In this document: positions 8,653 to 17,013 of the stretch, in pieces | Numbering within the stretch: position 1 is the first letter of the stretch | Layout of the letters: every line of letters begins with the position of its first letter | NCBI RefSeq assembly: GCF_018324205.1 | Contig: NZ_AP023356.1 | Location: forward strand, 9,244,501-9,308,500 | Reading direction: 5' to 3' | Origin: Actinoplanes ianthinogenes | GTDB lineage: Bacteria; Actinomycetota; Actinomycetes; Mycobacteriales; Micromonosporaceae | DNA: 64,000 nt | Notes under the pieces: model-generated | Seen by the model: only the letters and a program-made list of their open reading frames with translations | Told to the model about the DNA's origin: nothing | The model's database searches: none | Position numbers and translations under genes: made by a program

Positions 8653-9846
8653 TCAGTAGCCGATCGCCGTCGCCGACACGTCCCGCAGCTGAGGCGCCGT
8701 CGTGCTGTCACTGTCGACGTAAAGGTTCGACAGGTCGCGGGGCGACGACCGGAACAGGATGCCGTACAGGGTCGCGGCGTTCATGTAGATCGCCCGCCCG
8801 TGCGGATGCTTGCCGTCCGCCACGATCAGGTAGGAGGTGCCCTTCGTCGCGATCACCGTCTCGAACGTGTCGCTGATCGGCGCGACGATGGTGGGCAGGC
8901 CCAGCCTGGCCCCGAGGGTGGCGTAGTTGGTGTTCAGCGCGGCGACATACGCGGCGCGGTTGGCGAACGGCGCCGGGTCCACCAGCGCCCAGTCCTTGAA
9001 CAGCACCACCCGGCCGCCGGGCTTGAGCACCTTCGCGACCGCCGGGGCGTACGTGTTCAGCAGGGTGTTCGTCGCCGCGGGGAGATCGGTGGGCACCAGC
9101 GTGCTGTACTCCTGGAGCACCACGTAGTCGTACTTCTTGGTGCCGTTGACCGCGGCGGCGACCTCGCCCGCGTCCCAGGTCTGCTGCAGCGTGTTGCCGA
9201 AGTGGATCACTTTGGTGACGGTGACCGTCCGCCCGGCCGCCGCGGCCAGGCTCCGCAGCACCTGCGGAGTGTCCTCGCCGGTGGAGGTCGTGGGCGTACC
9301 GATGAGGCTGTTGCCGACGAACAACACGTCGACCGCCGGTGTCGCCACCGCGGTCGCCGAAACGCGGAAGCGCACGGTCGACGGGCTGCCGAGCGCGCTC
9401 CCGGTGGCGTTCGCCCCGGAGAACGCCTGCACGGTCAGCGTGTAGCTGTCCGGGGTGGCCAGCAGCGGGCAGTCGGCGTAGTCGTTGCAGAGGAAGTACG
9501 GCGCGACGTTCTCGGTGCGGCTGTACGACGACCCGGTCGCTCCGGACAGCGTGAATCGGACGCTGCCGGCGGAGGCGCCGTACGAAAGGGTGGATTGCAG
9601 GCTGAGATGGCGATTGGCCAGCCTGGTCAGGTCGATGACCGCGTCGTCGAGGACCGGGCTGACGCCCAGGATCGGCTTCCGGGAGACGTTGTTGACCAGT
9701 GAGACGCCGGCGATCGGTGTCGACGTCGCGGCGTGCGACGGCGGTGTCGTCGCGGCGACGTACGCCGGGAGGAGGGTGAGGAGGGCGGCGAGCAGAACGA
9801 GAAGCCGCGTCCGGGTGGTCCGGCTGGGGGACGTGTCGAGGTGCAT
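8653..9846 (-). CDS. secreted SGNH-like hydrolase
   Basis: A 397-residue protein with a Sec signal peptide (basic start, LLVLLAALLTLLPAYVAATT, cleavage near SHA-AT). The first ~130 mature residues look like a beta-rich domain. The second half begins DVLFVGNSLIGT, matching block I of SGNH hydrolases (Gly-Asn-Ser), and ends with DGKHPHGRAIYMNAA, a Asp/His block V. An esterase or lipase on the outer surface is likely; the substrate is unknown. It resembles the DUF4886 type of SGNH protein. Confidence 0.72.
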   Translation of the reverse strand: MHLDTSPSRTTRTRLLVLLAALLTLLPAYVAATTPPSHAATSTPIAGVSLVNNVSRKPILGVSPVLDDAVIDLTRLANRHLSLQSTLSYGASAGSVRFTLSGATGSSYSRTENVAPYFLCNDYADCPLLATPDSYTLTVQAFSGANATGSALGSPSTVRFRVSATAVATPAVDVLFVGNSLIGTPTTSTGEDTPQVLRSLAAAAGRTVTVTKVIHFGNTLQQTWDAGEVAAAVNGTKKYDYVVLQEYSTLVPTDLPAATNTLLNTYAPAVAKVLKPGGRVVLFKDWALVDPAPFANRAAYVAALNTNYATLGARLGLPTIVAPISDTFETVIATKGTSYLIVADGKHPHGRAIYMNAATLYGILFRSSPRDLSNLYVDSDSTTAPQLRDVSATAIGY

Positions 9847-10023
9847 CAGGGGCTCCTGGGCATCGATGGGGATCTGCCCAGACTGTGACCCGGGTCTCGC
9901 CCCGAAGCACCGTTGCGTTCATTCTGTTCAGCCCGGGTGGCGTCCGTGGTTCACCACCGAGGGGGAGGGTGCTCCCTCCGCCGGGGGAGGTGGCGCGGTT
10001 GGCCCGTTCCTAGCGTCGGCGGT

Positions 10024-10908
10024 ATGAGGAGAGCCGGGTACGGCGCTGCGCTGGCGATGACGCCGTACTGCGTACTGAAAATCGTCTGGACTATCGGCGG
10101 CGGTCCCCTTCGGGCGATCAACGCGGTGACGGTGGTGATGTCGGGGCTCGCCATCCTGCTCGGCCTCGCGCTGGCGCAGCCGTGGGGCCTGCGGGTGCCG
10201 GCCTGGCTGATGCTGCTGCCGGCCTGGATCGGGATGGGTTTCCTGGTGCCGATGCTGCCGCTCATCCCGGCGCTCGCGCTGGTGGGCGGCGACACCGGGG
10301 ACAGCGCCGGGGAAGTGAGGATGGCAGCCTGGGAGGTCGGCCTGCTGTCGGTGTCCTTCGCCGGGTTCGCCCTCGGGGTGGCGATCGCCGCCCCGGCCTA
10401 TGCCGCCCGGCGGTGGCCCCTCGGCGCGGAGGTTCCCGGACTCCCGGGCGTGCGGGTCACCCTGGCCCGGCTGGCGGCGGCCCTCTGCGTCGCGCTCGGC
10501 CTGCCGTCGCTGTGCTGGGCCGCGGGCGCGACGGCCGGGCTGAACCCGGCGACGCTCGGCAACCGTGACGCGCAGTGGCACCTGCTCACCGTCAACAACG
10601 GTGTCTGGGCGCTGATCGCCGCGGCGAGCGTGTGGACGCTGACCCGGCACACCGGCCGGCTGCCCCTGCTGGCGGCATGGCTGGCCGCGGGCTTCCTGTT
10701 CGCCTGGGGCTCGTGGAAAGCGGTGCTGTCGTTCGCGGTGACGCCGGAGTTCCCGCCGCCGGAGCAGCCGTGGGTGCTGGCCGCGCAGAACCATTTCGGC
10801 GCGGTCGCCGGGCTGCTGATCCTCGTCGTGGTCCTGCTGACCGTCGCCGACGAGGCCGGGCAGCGGGAACTGCCGGGTGGGCGTCAGCGCAGCAGGGCGG
10901 GTGCCTGA
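10024..10908 (+). CDS. polytopic membrane protein, unknown
   Basis: A 294-residue protein with about seven hydrophobic helices and a short polar C-terminal tail. ATG 10024 follows closely on a TAGCGT promoter-like element, so the mRNA may be almost leaderless. No transporter or enzyme signature is seen. The C-terminus overlaps the end of the convergent haloperoxidase gene by 25 bp. The region 9847-10023 holds GC-rich inverted motifs (GCTCCCTCCGCCGGGGGAGG) but no gene I can support. Confidence 0.72.
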   Translation: MRRAGYGAALAMTPYCVLKIVWTIGGGPLRAINAVTVVMSGLAILLGLALAQPWGLRVPAWLMLLPAWIGMGFLVPMLPLIPALALVGGDTGDSAGEVRMAAWEVGLLSVSFAGFALGVAIAAPAYAARRWPLGAEVPGLPGVRVTLARLAAALCVALGLPSLCWAAGATAGLNPATLGNRDAQWHLLTVNNGVWALIAAASVWTLTRHTGRLPLLAAWLAAGFLFAWGSWKAVLSFAVTPEFPPPEQPWVLAAQNHFGAVAGLLILVVVLLTVADEAGQRELPGGRQRSRAGA

Positions 10909-12110
10909 CGCAGGACGTAGCGGGCGACGTCGCTGCCCAGGCGGATGCCGGCCAGGTCGGCGTTGCGGGTGTGGATGCCGGAGAAGACGCGGGCGTCGAC
11001 GTTCTCCACACTGGGCTGGTGCCAGTCGGTGTAGGTGCGGGTCACGCCCGGCGCGGTGGGGCTGCCGATCGTGTACGGCTGCCGCGCGTGCGGCCCGGTC
11101 AGCCCGGTGAGCACGCCCTCGGCCGAACCCGAGTAGGTGTTGTGCCCGCTCGGGTAATCCGGGTGCGCCGGGGTGGCGTGCAGCGGCAGCCACGCGGTGT
11201 CACCGCCGGCCTGGATCGCGGTCACCGGGCGCCACCGCTGGTACGCGTACTTGGCGTCGGAGGTGGCGATCTGGGTGTCCACCGCGGCGACGTGGAACAG
11301 CGCCACCAGGCGGGTGCGATCGGCGATCGACGCGGGCGACTGGGCCACGGCGGCGCGCAGGATCGGCGTGTACAGCGTCAGCGACGAGCCGAGCCAGAAC
11401 GTCGCCGTGTCGGTCTGCGCCTGGGTGCGCACCGTGCTGGTCGCCGAGCCGTACGCCTTGACCTCGGCCAGGTCGGTCTCGTACCGCTCGGTCCCGAGCG
11501 CCGGGGGAGCGGCGGGCCGGAACTGGGCGGCGGAGCGCAGCACGAACGGGCGGGCGACCCGGTTGCCGTACTGGGCGGCCGGGGCGTACGCCGGTGGCGT
11601 CGGCTGCCAGACGCCGGGCGCGGCGGCCGGCACCGTGAACGGCGTGTTCACCGAGGCCGGGTCGAGTCCGTCGCCGGTGCGCTCGGCGATCAGCCGCTGC
11701 GCCGCGGCCCGCCCGGCCGCCACGCCGTCGCGGACAGGCTTGCGGTCCGGCAGGGCCGCGAGCTCGGCGGCGAGCGTGGCGTCGGCCGCCGCCTGCTGGC
11801 CGGGGATCAGCGTGGCCAGCGTCTGGTGCACGGCGCCGGCCAGGGCGGCGCGCCGGCCGAGCGGCGAGTGCGTCGTGTTCTGCGCGCGGGCCGCGGCGAG
11901 CCAGGCGATCGCCCAGGTGCGGTTGTTGGTGACCTGGGTCGTCGCGCCACCGGCCGTGATCGCGGCGGCGGTCGCGTCGTACCAGACCAGCACGGAATCG
12001 GTGGTGACCGGCTCGGCGGCCGCGGGTGCGGCGGCGCCCACGGTCGCGGCGGTGACGAGGCCGAGCAAGGTTGCACCGGCCCGGGAGCGGGCGGTGGCCA
12101 GGACAGGCAT
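10884..12110 (-). CDS. vanadium-dependent haloperoxidase / PAP2-superfamily secreted protein
   Basis: A 408-residue protein from ATG 12110, with AGAGGGG nine bases upstream. It has a signal peptide (LLGLVTAATVGAAAPAAA). The vanadate/phosphate-binding set is present in order: Lys and Arg-Pro in KYAYQRWRPV, PSGH in HPDYPSGHNTY, and Arg plus His in DARVFSGIHTRNA. This matches vanadium chloro/bromoperoxidases and related acid phosphatases. It would act outside the cytoplasm, oxidising halides with hydrogen peroxide or hydrolysing phosphate esters; sequence alone does not decide which. Confidence 0.85.
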   Translation of the reverse strand: MPVLATARSRAGATLLGLVTAATVGAAAPAAAEPVTTDSVLVWYDATAAAITAGGATTQVTNNRTWAIAWLAAARAQNTTHSPLGRRAALAGAVHQTLATLIPGQQAAADATLAAELAALPDRKPVRDGVAAGRAAAQRLIAERTGDGLDPASVNTPFTVPAAAPGVWQPTPPAYAPAAQYGNRVARPFVLRSAAQFRPAAPPALGTERYETDLAEVKAYGSATSTVRTQAQTDTATFWLGSSLTLYTPILRAAVAQSPASIADRTRLVALFHVAAVDTQIATSDAKYAYQRWRPVTAIQAGGDTAWLPLHATPAHPDYPSGHNTYSGSAEGVLTGLTGPHARQPYTIGSPTAPGVTRTYTDWHQPSVENVDARVFSGIHTRNADLAGIRLGSDVARYVLRQAPALLR

Positions 12111-12132
12111 GGCATAACCCCTCTGAGAGGTA

Positions 12133-12167
12133 GGATATCCGATGCGCTTAAACCTGCATCGATATCC
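12133..12167. promoter_or_regulatory. inverted repeat between haloperoxidase and small ORF
   Basis: GGATATCCGATGC (12133-12145) and GCATCGATATCC (12156-12167) form 12-bp arms with one bulged base and a 10-bp loop. The hairpin overlaps the stop of the small upstream ORF and lies 23 bp before the haloperoxidase start. It may be a terminator between the two genes or an operator of the haloperoxidase; there is no T-run. Confidence 0.5.
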
Positions 12168-12351
12168 TTTGTGGGTCAATGCCCTTGATCAGACTGTATC
12201 GAGTGTTTCCGCCGGATTCCCGCTCGTGCTCCAGCTCGGCGGTGCGGACGCGGTTCCGCAGCGCCTCGGCCCGTTCCGGGGTGCCCGGCTCGGGCGGCAG
12301 CTCCTCGAGACCCATCACGGCCTCGAGGAGCGCGTCGAGCAGCCCTCGCAT
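12148..12351 (-). CDS. small hypothetical protein
   Basis: A 67-residue acidic, helical protein (MRGLLDALLEAVMGLEELPP...) with GGAG seven bases before the ATG. It lies just downstream of the carbonic anhydrase on the same strand, ending inside an inverted repeat. No family is recognised. Its size and isolation leave some doubt that it is expressed. Confidence 0.5.
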   Translation of the reverse strand: MRGLLDALLEAVMGLEELPPEPGTPERAEALRNRVRTAELEHERESGGNTRYSLIKGIDPQRISMQV

Positions 12352-12373
12352 GGGTCGTCTCCGTCCGTGAGTG

Positions 12374-12865
12374 CTACTTGACCTCGCGCAGGCGGCCGGT
12401 CCCGACCTCGTAGACGAAGCCGCGCACCGAGTCCTTCACCGGGATGAACGGGTCGTCCAGGATCCGGCGCACCGACTGGCGGACGTCCTCGTCCAGGTCG
12501 GGGAAGGCCTCGGCGGCCCAGGACGGCTTGATGCCGACCTCGGCCTGGATGCTCGCCTTGAAGCCGTCGTCGGTGAAGGTGAGCATGCCGCAGTCGGTGT
12601 GGTGGATCAGGATGATCTCGGTGGTGCCGAGCAGTCGCTGGCTGATCGCCAGGCTGCGCAGCCCGTCGGCGGTGACCACGCCACCGGCGTTGCGGATCAC
12701 GTGCGCGTCGCCTTCGGCGAGACCCAGCAGTCCGTACGGGTTGAGCCGCGCGTCCATGCAGGCCAGGACGGCGACGTGCTTCGCGGGTGGCAGGGGCAGC
12801 TCGCCCTTGTCGAACGAGGCGGCGTAGCTCTCGGCGTTCTGGAGCAGTTCGTCGGTCACGCTCAT
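12374..12865 (-). CDS. beta-class carbonic anhydrase
   Basis: A 163-residue enzyme that interconverts carbon dioxide and bicarbonate in the cytoplasm. The zinc ligands and active-site dyad are visible: Cys, Asp and Arg in ACMDARLN, and His and Cys in HHTDCGM. The length and the DAHVIRNAGG motif match the short actinobacterial beta-class enzymes. It follows the DUF1684 gene by 12 bp on the same strand, so the two are probably one operon. Confidence 0.93.
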   Translation of the reverse strand: MSVTDELLQNAESYAASFDKGELPLPPAKHVAVLACMDARLNPYGLLGLAEGDAHVIRNAGGVVTADGLRSLAISQRLLGTTEIILIHHTDCGMLTFTDDGFKASIQAEVGIKPSWAAEAFPDLDEDVRQSVRRILDDPFIPVKDSVRGFVYEVGTGRLREVK

Positions 12866-12877
12866 GGTGGCGTCTCC

Positions 12878-13675
12878 TCAGCCGACCGGGGCGAGTCGCT
12901 CGTACGGAATCTTCTCGCCCGCCTCGATCGCGACCGGCAGACGGTTCTCGGCCGGAGGCAGCGGGCAGGTCGCGTAGTCGGTGTAGGCACAGACCAGGTT
13001 GGTCGCCCGGTTGAAGTCGAGGACCACGGTGCCGTCCGCGTCCGGCGCGTCGATCGCCAGGCTGCGGTTCGCGGCGTACGTGGTGACGCCCGAGGTCCGG
13101 TCGGTGAACAGGGCGAACAGCGAGCCCGGTTCGCGTCCGTTGAAGACGGTGAGCGCCAGGTCGACGTCGCCGACCGTGAACTCGACCCGGCCGGGGGACT
13201 CGTAGACGTGCTCCAGACCCTCGACCGCGGCGCCGACCGTCACGTCGCGCGGCTGGTCGAGCGGCACGTAACGCCCGGTCAGTCGCCACCGCTCGGTGAA
13301 CCCGTAGGCGGGCACCCCGTGGAACCGCACCAGCAGCGGGTGCGACGGGTGCCGCGGCCGGACGATGTCGAAGCCGCCGCGCTTGGCCACCTCGACGACC
13401 GCCTCGCCGAACGCGGGGAAGACGCTGCTGCGCTCGGCGAGTTCGCCGAACTCGTGCCGGCCGGTGAGGGTGACGCCGTCCAGGGTCAGTGACTCGCCGG
13501 CGGCCAGCTCGACGACGACGCCCTGCGGGCCGGTGTGCCAGGCGCCCGGCGCGTCCGGGAAGCGCTGCGGCTCGGTGGTCAGGTAGTTCAGGCTGGTGAT
13601 GGCCAGGAATCCGTGCGGATCGGCCAGCCGGCGCTCGTGCTCGGCGTGCCAGGTCGCCCACTGCTGTTCGCTCAT
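12878..13675 (-). CDS. DUF1684 family protein
   Basis: A 265-residue soluble protein beginning MSEQQWATWHAEHERRLADP with the DFNRATNLVCAYTDYATCP block near the C-terminus, both typical of DUF1684. The biochemical role of the family is not established. No signal peptide is visible. It is followed after 12 bp by carbonic anhydrase, so co-transcription is likely. Confidence 0.85.
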   Translation of the reverse strand: MSEQQWATWHAEHERRLADPHGFLAITSLNYLTTEPQRFPDAPGAWHTGPQGVVVELAAGESLTLDGVTLTGRHEFGELAERSSVFPAFGEAVVEVAKRGGFDIVRPRHPSHPLLVRFHGVPAYGFTERWRLTGRYVPLDQPRDVTVGAAVEGLEHVYESPGRVEFTVGDVDLALTVFNGREPGSLFALFTDRTSGVTTYAANRSLAIDAPDADGTVVLDFNRATNLVCAYTDYATCPLPPAENRLPVAIEAGEKIPYERLAPVG

Positions 13676-13694
13676 GCCCCGAGCCTAACCCTAC

Positions 13695-14651
13695 TTAGGC
13701 TATAGGAGTTAGCGTGATTTTGCCGGTGGTGCGACGCGCCAGCAGATCCTCGAACGCCTGCCGGGCCCGGTCCAGTGGATAGGCCGCGCCGGTCACCGGC
13801 CGCAGGGCGCCGGCGGCGACGAGGTCGAACATCGCCTCCAGCGGCTCCCGGAACGCGCCCGGGACGGTCAGGGCCGGACGCAGCCAGAAGCCGCAGACGG
13901 CCAGGTTGCGATCGGTCAGGGTGTCCAGGTCGACCGGTGGCTTCGGCAGCCGCGACGCGTTGCCGTAGGTCACCAGTCGCCCGAAGTTCGCCAGCGTCGC
14001 CAGGCCCGCGCCGAACACCGGCCCGCCGACCGCGTCCAGAACGACGTCGACCGGCCGGCCCGCGTTGGCCGCGAGGATCCGCTCGGAATAGCCGTCGGCC
14101 TCGCCGGAGACCGCGGCGTCGGCGCCGAGCGACAGCGCCACTTCCCGCTTGGCGGCCGTCGAGGCGGTGGCGATGACCCGGCCGGCGCCGAAGTGCCCGG
14201 CCAGCTGGATCAGCAACGAGCCGACACCACCCGCCGCGGCGTTCACCACGACCGTCTCGCCCGGGCCGAGCCGGGCCGAGCCGCGCAGCAGGTGCCAGGC
14301 GGTCAGGCCCTGCACCAGCAGCGCCAGCGCGTCGGCGTCACCCACCCCGTCGGGCACCCGCACGGTCGTCGCGTCGTCCACCACCGCCCGCTCGGCGAAC
14401 CCGCCTCCCTCGAACGTGGTCGCCAGCACGCGGCGGCCGTCCGCGGTGCGCCCGACCACCTCGGTGCCCGGCACGAACGGGACCCGCGGCGTGGGCTGAT
14501 AGCTCCCGGCGATCCGGCTCGTGTCGGCGAAGTTGACCCCGGCGGCGTCCACCGTGACCAGTGACTGCCCGGCCGCCGGCACCGGGACCGGGACCTCGGC
14601 CAGGGTCAGCACCTCGGGCCCGCCGAAGCGGGTGACGTGCACGGCCCGCAT
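13695..14651 (-). CDS. zinc-type alcohol dehydrogenase-like quinone oxidoreductase
   Basis: A 318-residue medium-chain dehydrogenase/reductase. It starts MRAVHVTRFGGPEVL, has the GroES-like N-terminal half and the NADPH-binding turn (VVNAAAGGVGSLLIQLAGHFG), and lacks catalytic zinc cysteines, as in quinone oxidoreductases. ATG 14651 is chosen over upstream in-frame codons because it gives the canonical start and overlaps the stop of the preceding luciferase-like gene (TGATG). The two are translationally coupled and probably function together in redox or detoxification chemistry. Confidence 0.9.
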   Translation of the reverse strand: MRAVHVTRFGGPEVLTLAEVPVPVPAAGQSLVTVDAAGVNFADTSRIAGSYQPTPRVPFVPGTEVVGRTADGRRVLATTFEGGGFAERAVVDDATTVRVPDGVGDADALALLVQGLTAWHLLRGSARLGPGETVVVNAAAGGVGSLLIQLAGHFGAGRVIATASTAAKREVALSLGADAAVSGEADGYSERILAANAGRPVDVVLDAVGGPVFGAGLATLANFGRLVTYGNASRLPKPPVDLDTLTDRNLAVCGFWLRPALTVPGAFREPLEAMFDLVAAGALRPVTGAAYPLDRARQAFEDLLARRTTGKITLTPIA

Positions 14652-15790
14652 CACCGGGCCCGGGTCTTCTCGATCTCGGCGGCGGCGTCCGCGACGGTAC
14701 GCCCGTACGCCGCGGGCCGCCCGCCGTACGGGTCGTCGTCGCCCCACAGCGTCGTCGGCGCCGCCTTGCGCACCACCGGGAGCACCTCGGCCGCCAGGCG
14801 TTCCAGCATGGCCAGCTGCTGCTCGTGCGGGATCATCGTGGGCAGGCTGAACGACTGGAGGTCGTGCCCGAACGCCTCGTGGAACCAGAGGATCTTCTCG
14901 GCGATCTGCTGCGGCGAGCCGACCAGCACCGGCCCCCGGGCGATCGCGTCGTCGATGCTCGCGAACGTCATCTCGTTGCCGGGCGTGTGGTTGCCCGGCT
15001 GGTTGAAGTACTCGACGATGCGCTCGTAGGTCGGCCCGAACGCCTCCCGGGCCTGCTGCGTGGTGTCGGCCAGGTAAAGGAACCCGGCGCCCGCCCCGAC
15101 ATAGGCGAACCGCGGGTCGTGGCCGTGCTCGGCGTACCGCCGCCGGTAGTGCTCGATCAGCACCGTGTAGTTGTCCCGGGGCTGGATGGCGTTGGCGGAG
15201 AACAGCGGGTCACCCCAGCGGGCGGCGAGCTCCGCCGAGGTCAGCGTGGTGGCCGAGCCGTGCCAGACGCGCGGGGCGCCGGCGTAGGGCCGGGGCAGGC
15301 TGGTGACCCGGTCGAGCGGCTCGCGGAACCGGCCGTCCCAGGTCACCTCCTCCTCCCGCCACAGCCGGCGCAGCAGCTCGTACTTCTCGGCCAGGGCGTC
15401 CCACTGGTCGCCGTTCGTGATCCCGAACATCGGCAGCTGGCGCAGCTCGTTGCCCTTGCCGATGACCAGGTCGAGCCGGCCCCGGGAGAGCTGGTCGACG
15501 GTGGCGTAGTCCTCGGCCACCCGCAGCGGGTCGTGGATCGACAGCACCGACACCCCGGTCGTGACCCGGACCCGGCTGGTGGTGGCCGCGACCGCCCCGA
15601 GCAGCACACTCACCCCGCTGGACAGAAACGCGCCGGCATGCCGTTCCCCGATCCCGACCGCGTCGAAACCGAACTCCTCGGCGTACCGCGCCGACGTCAG
15701 TGCCTGCGAGAAGCGCTCGTCCGGCCGGATCTCCCGCCCGGTGACCGGGTTCGTGAGGTTCGGCAGGATGTCGAGAACCTGGAATTTCAC
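14651..15790 (-). CDS. LLM-class flavin-dependent oxidoreductase
   Basis: A 379-residue luciferase-like monooxygenase. GTG 15790 has AGGAG five bases upstream and gives the proper start VKFQVLDILPNLTNP; the frame extends upstream without family similarity. Conserved blocks include FGFDAVGIGERHAG, VLSIHDPLRVAEDYATVDQL and the SRGRLDLVIGKGNE segment. It likely uses FMNH2 or F420 to oxidise a small organic substrate. It is first in a two-gene operon with the quinone oxidoreductase. Confidence 0.9.
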   Translation of the reverse strand: MKFQVLDILPNLTNPVTGREIRPDERFSQALTSARYAEEFGFDAVGIGERHAGAFLSSGVSVLLGAVAATTSRVRVTTGVSVLSIHDPLRVAEDYATVDQLSRGRLDLVIGKGNELRQLPMFGITNGDQWDALAEKYELLRRLWREEEVTWDGRFREPLDRVTSLPRPYAGAPRVWHGSATTLTSAELAARWGDPLFSANAIQPRDNYTVLIEHYRRRYAEHGHDPRFAYVGAGAGFLYLADTTQQAREAFGPTYERIVEYFNQPGNHTPGNEMTFASIDDAIARGPVLVGSPQQIAEKILWFHEAFGHDLQSFSLPTMIPHEQQLAMLERLAAEVLPVVRKAAPTTLWGDDDPYGGRPAAYGRTVADAAAEIEKTRAR

Positions 15791-16444
15791 ACGCACTCCT
15801 CCGCGCAGAGCCATCCCCCATACCCATAGACTAACTGGGACTTGGTCCGGTGGAGGCCGGCGCCGGAGGGGATGTCGCCTCATGCCCGGGCAGCCGGCAC
15901 CGATCCACTACACCTGTCCGACGCGCAGCCCTGGACTCACGGACTCGTGCCGGTACCGAGCAACTTCGCGGAATGCCACGAAAATCGAGGCGGACAGCAC
16001 CAAAAGCGTGGGAATCAGGTGTCGCAGAACTGTCGCGGCGCTGCCTGGAAACGGCCCTCGCCATCGCAAACTGTGCGGTCTCCCGGCAAGGCTGCAACGG
16101 CGACGATACCGTGGCTGCCGCCCCCGTTGGCCTGGGAAAAGGCAAGTGGATCCAGAAAGCGCGAGGCGTTGTGGCGTCGATTGGCCCGGACGGATTCTGC
16201 GGCGTACCGGCCGTGCGTGCTGACCAAGAAGTCTAGTACTTCTTGCGTTGACCATGATGCCGGGAAGATGATGCCGCGGACATCGACTTGTCCGTCCGCA
16301 TCGGAGGATTGACCATTGGCAGCAATGTTCGAGGGGCCGAGCCGCGGTGAACCGGCTGGCTGCCGCCGCACGAGCCAGATCGCGCCTGGGTGGGCCCACC
16401 GCGATGCCGGTCGGCCGGATCCCCGGCGCTGACTCGCGGTGGCA
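15791..16444. other. gene-poor stretch
   Basis: No protein gene can be firmly supported here. The sequence is more AT-rich and irregular in codon use than its neighbours. One minus-strand frame (16015-16371) is listed separately as a weak candidate. The rest may be intergenic or the wreck of older genes. Confidence 0.4.
16015..16371 (-). CDS. doubtful hypothetical protein
   Basis: A 118-residue frame with a plausible protein-like middle (RGIIFPASWSTQEVLDFLVS, then HGRYAAESVRANRRHNASRF). No ribosome-binding site or family was recognised, and other frames across the same DNA are also open. It may be the remnant of a gene. Listed only because it is the best frame in a long gap. Confidence 0.25.
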   Translation of the reverse strand: MRRQPAGSPRLGPSNIAANGQSSDADGQVDVRGIIFPASWSTQEVLDFLVSTHGRYAAESVRANRRHNASRFLDPLAFSQANGGGSHGIVAVAALPGDRTVCDGEGRFQAAPRQFCDT

Positions 16445-16611
16445 GGAACGGGTGTCGCTTTTCACCGAGCGTTCCCGTGCGATCCACATCGGTTTGTCTC
16501 CTGTCGTCCCACGACAAAAGACAACCGATGACGAAGCAAGGACTATCAGGTGGGCGCAGCGACGGCCGCGGTCCTCGGCAACGAGGACGGCCCGCTGGCA
16601 GGCGGGCCGTC
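16445..16611 (+). ncRNA. candidate structured 5' leader of the small membrane protein gene
   Basis: Four stem-loops are packed into 167 bases ahead of the gene at 16679. A: GGAACG/CGTTCC with GGTG/CACC (16445-16475). B: a 42-base stem-loop (16488-16529) with near-perfect outer arms and an inner TGTCGT/ACGACA stem. C: GTCCTCG-GCAA-CGAGGAC with a GNRA tetraloop (16571-16588). D: perfect 10-bp arms GACGGCCCGC/GCGGGCCGTC (16586-16611). C and D share three bases, so they compete, as in attenuators. The pairing is seen; a regulatory role is inferred, and it matches no riboswitch class I know. Confidence 0.45.
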
Positions 16612-16678
16612 GTGCTGCTCTCCCGGGAAGTACCGCCAGGCACATCACTCAGCCCTCAACAGGCAGGAGAGCAACTAA

Positions 16679-16894
16679 ATGACTGTAGCCAGGAACACCT
16701 TGCGAAGCCAGGAGCCTCCCGACCAGCGCGACCACGTAGCGCTGAAAGCACTCGGTGTCGCCGGTGGGTCAGCCGGAGGCATTGCGCTGATCATGAAGGT
16801 TGCCGACGCCAGCAGTGAACGGACCGTCCAGCTCGCGATCATCGTCTTCGGTGTGGTGCTCGTCGTGGCGATCTTGGCAATGCGCCGGCGGTGA
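16679..16894 (+). CDS. small membrane protein, unknown
   Basis: A 71-residue protein with GGAG eight to nine bases before ATG. A polar N-terminus is followed by a Gly-rich weakly hydrophobic segment (LGVAGGSAGGIALIMKVA) and a C-terminal transmembrane helix (VQLAIIVFGVVLVVAILAM) ending in three arginines, so the C-terminus is likely cytoplasmic. No family recognised. It follows a highly folded leader and is followed by a strong hairpin terminator, so it looks like a single-gene unit. Confidence 0.6.
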   Translation: MTVARNTLRSQEPPDQRDHVALKALGVAGGSAGGIALIMKVADASSERTVQLAIIVFGVVLVVAILAMRRR

Positions 16895-16904
16895 CGTCGG
16901 CGGG

Positions 16905-16931
16905 CGCGGGCCGGCCGCTGACCGGCCCGCG
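16905..16931 (+). terminator. hairpin terminator after small membrane gene
   Basis: CGCGGGCCGG and CCGGCCCGCG form perfect 10-bp arms with a 7-base loop, 11 bp after the stop codon. There is no T-tract, which is common in GC-rich genomes. Confidence 0.6.
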
Positions 16932-17013
16932 TCCTCGTACGCGGTCCTCGCGTCCGTGCCCGCGCCTGCGCCAGCAGCGCCGGGTCCGGGATCTCGTCGC
17001 TCGCGACCGGAGA

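Noticed and set aside
16330..16530. ydaO-type c-di-AMP riboswitch in the structured leader
   Set aside because: GGCAGGAACGGG resembles part of it, but the GGGGAACCCA and GGGGUGAA core elements are absent.
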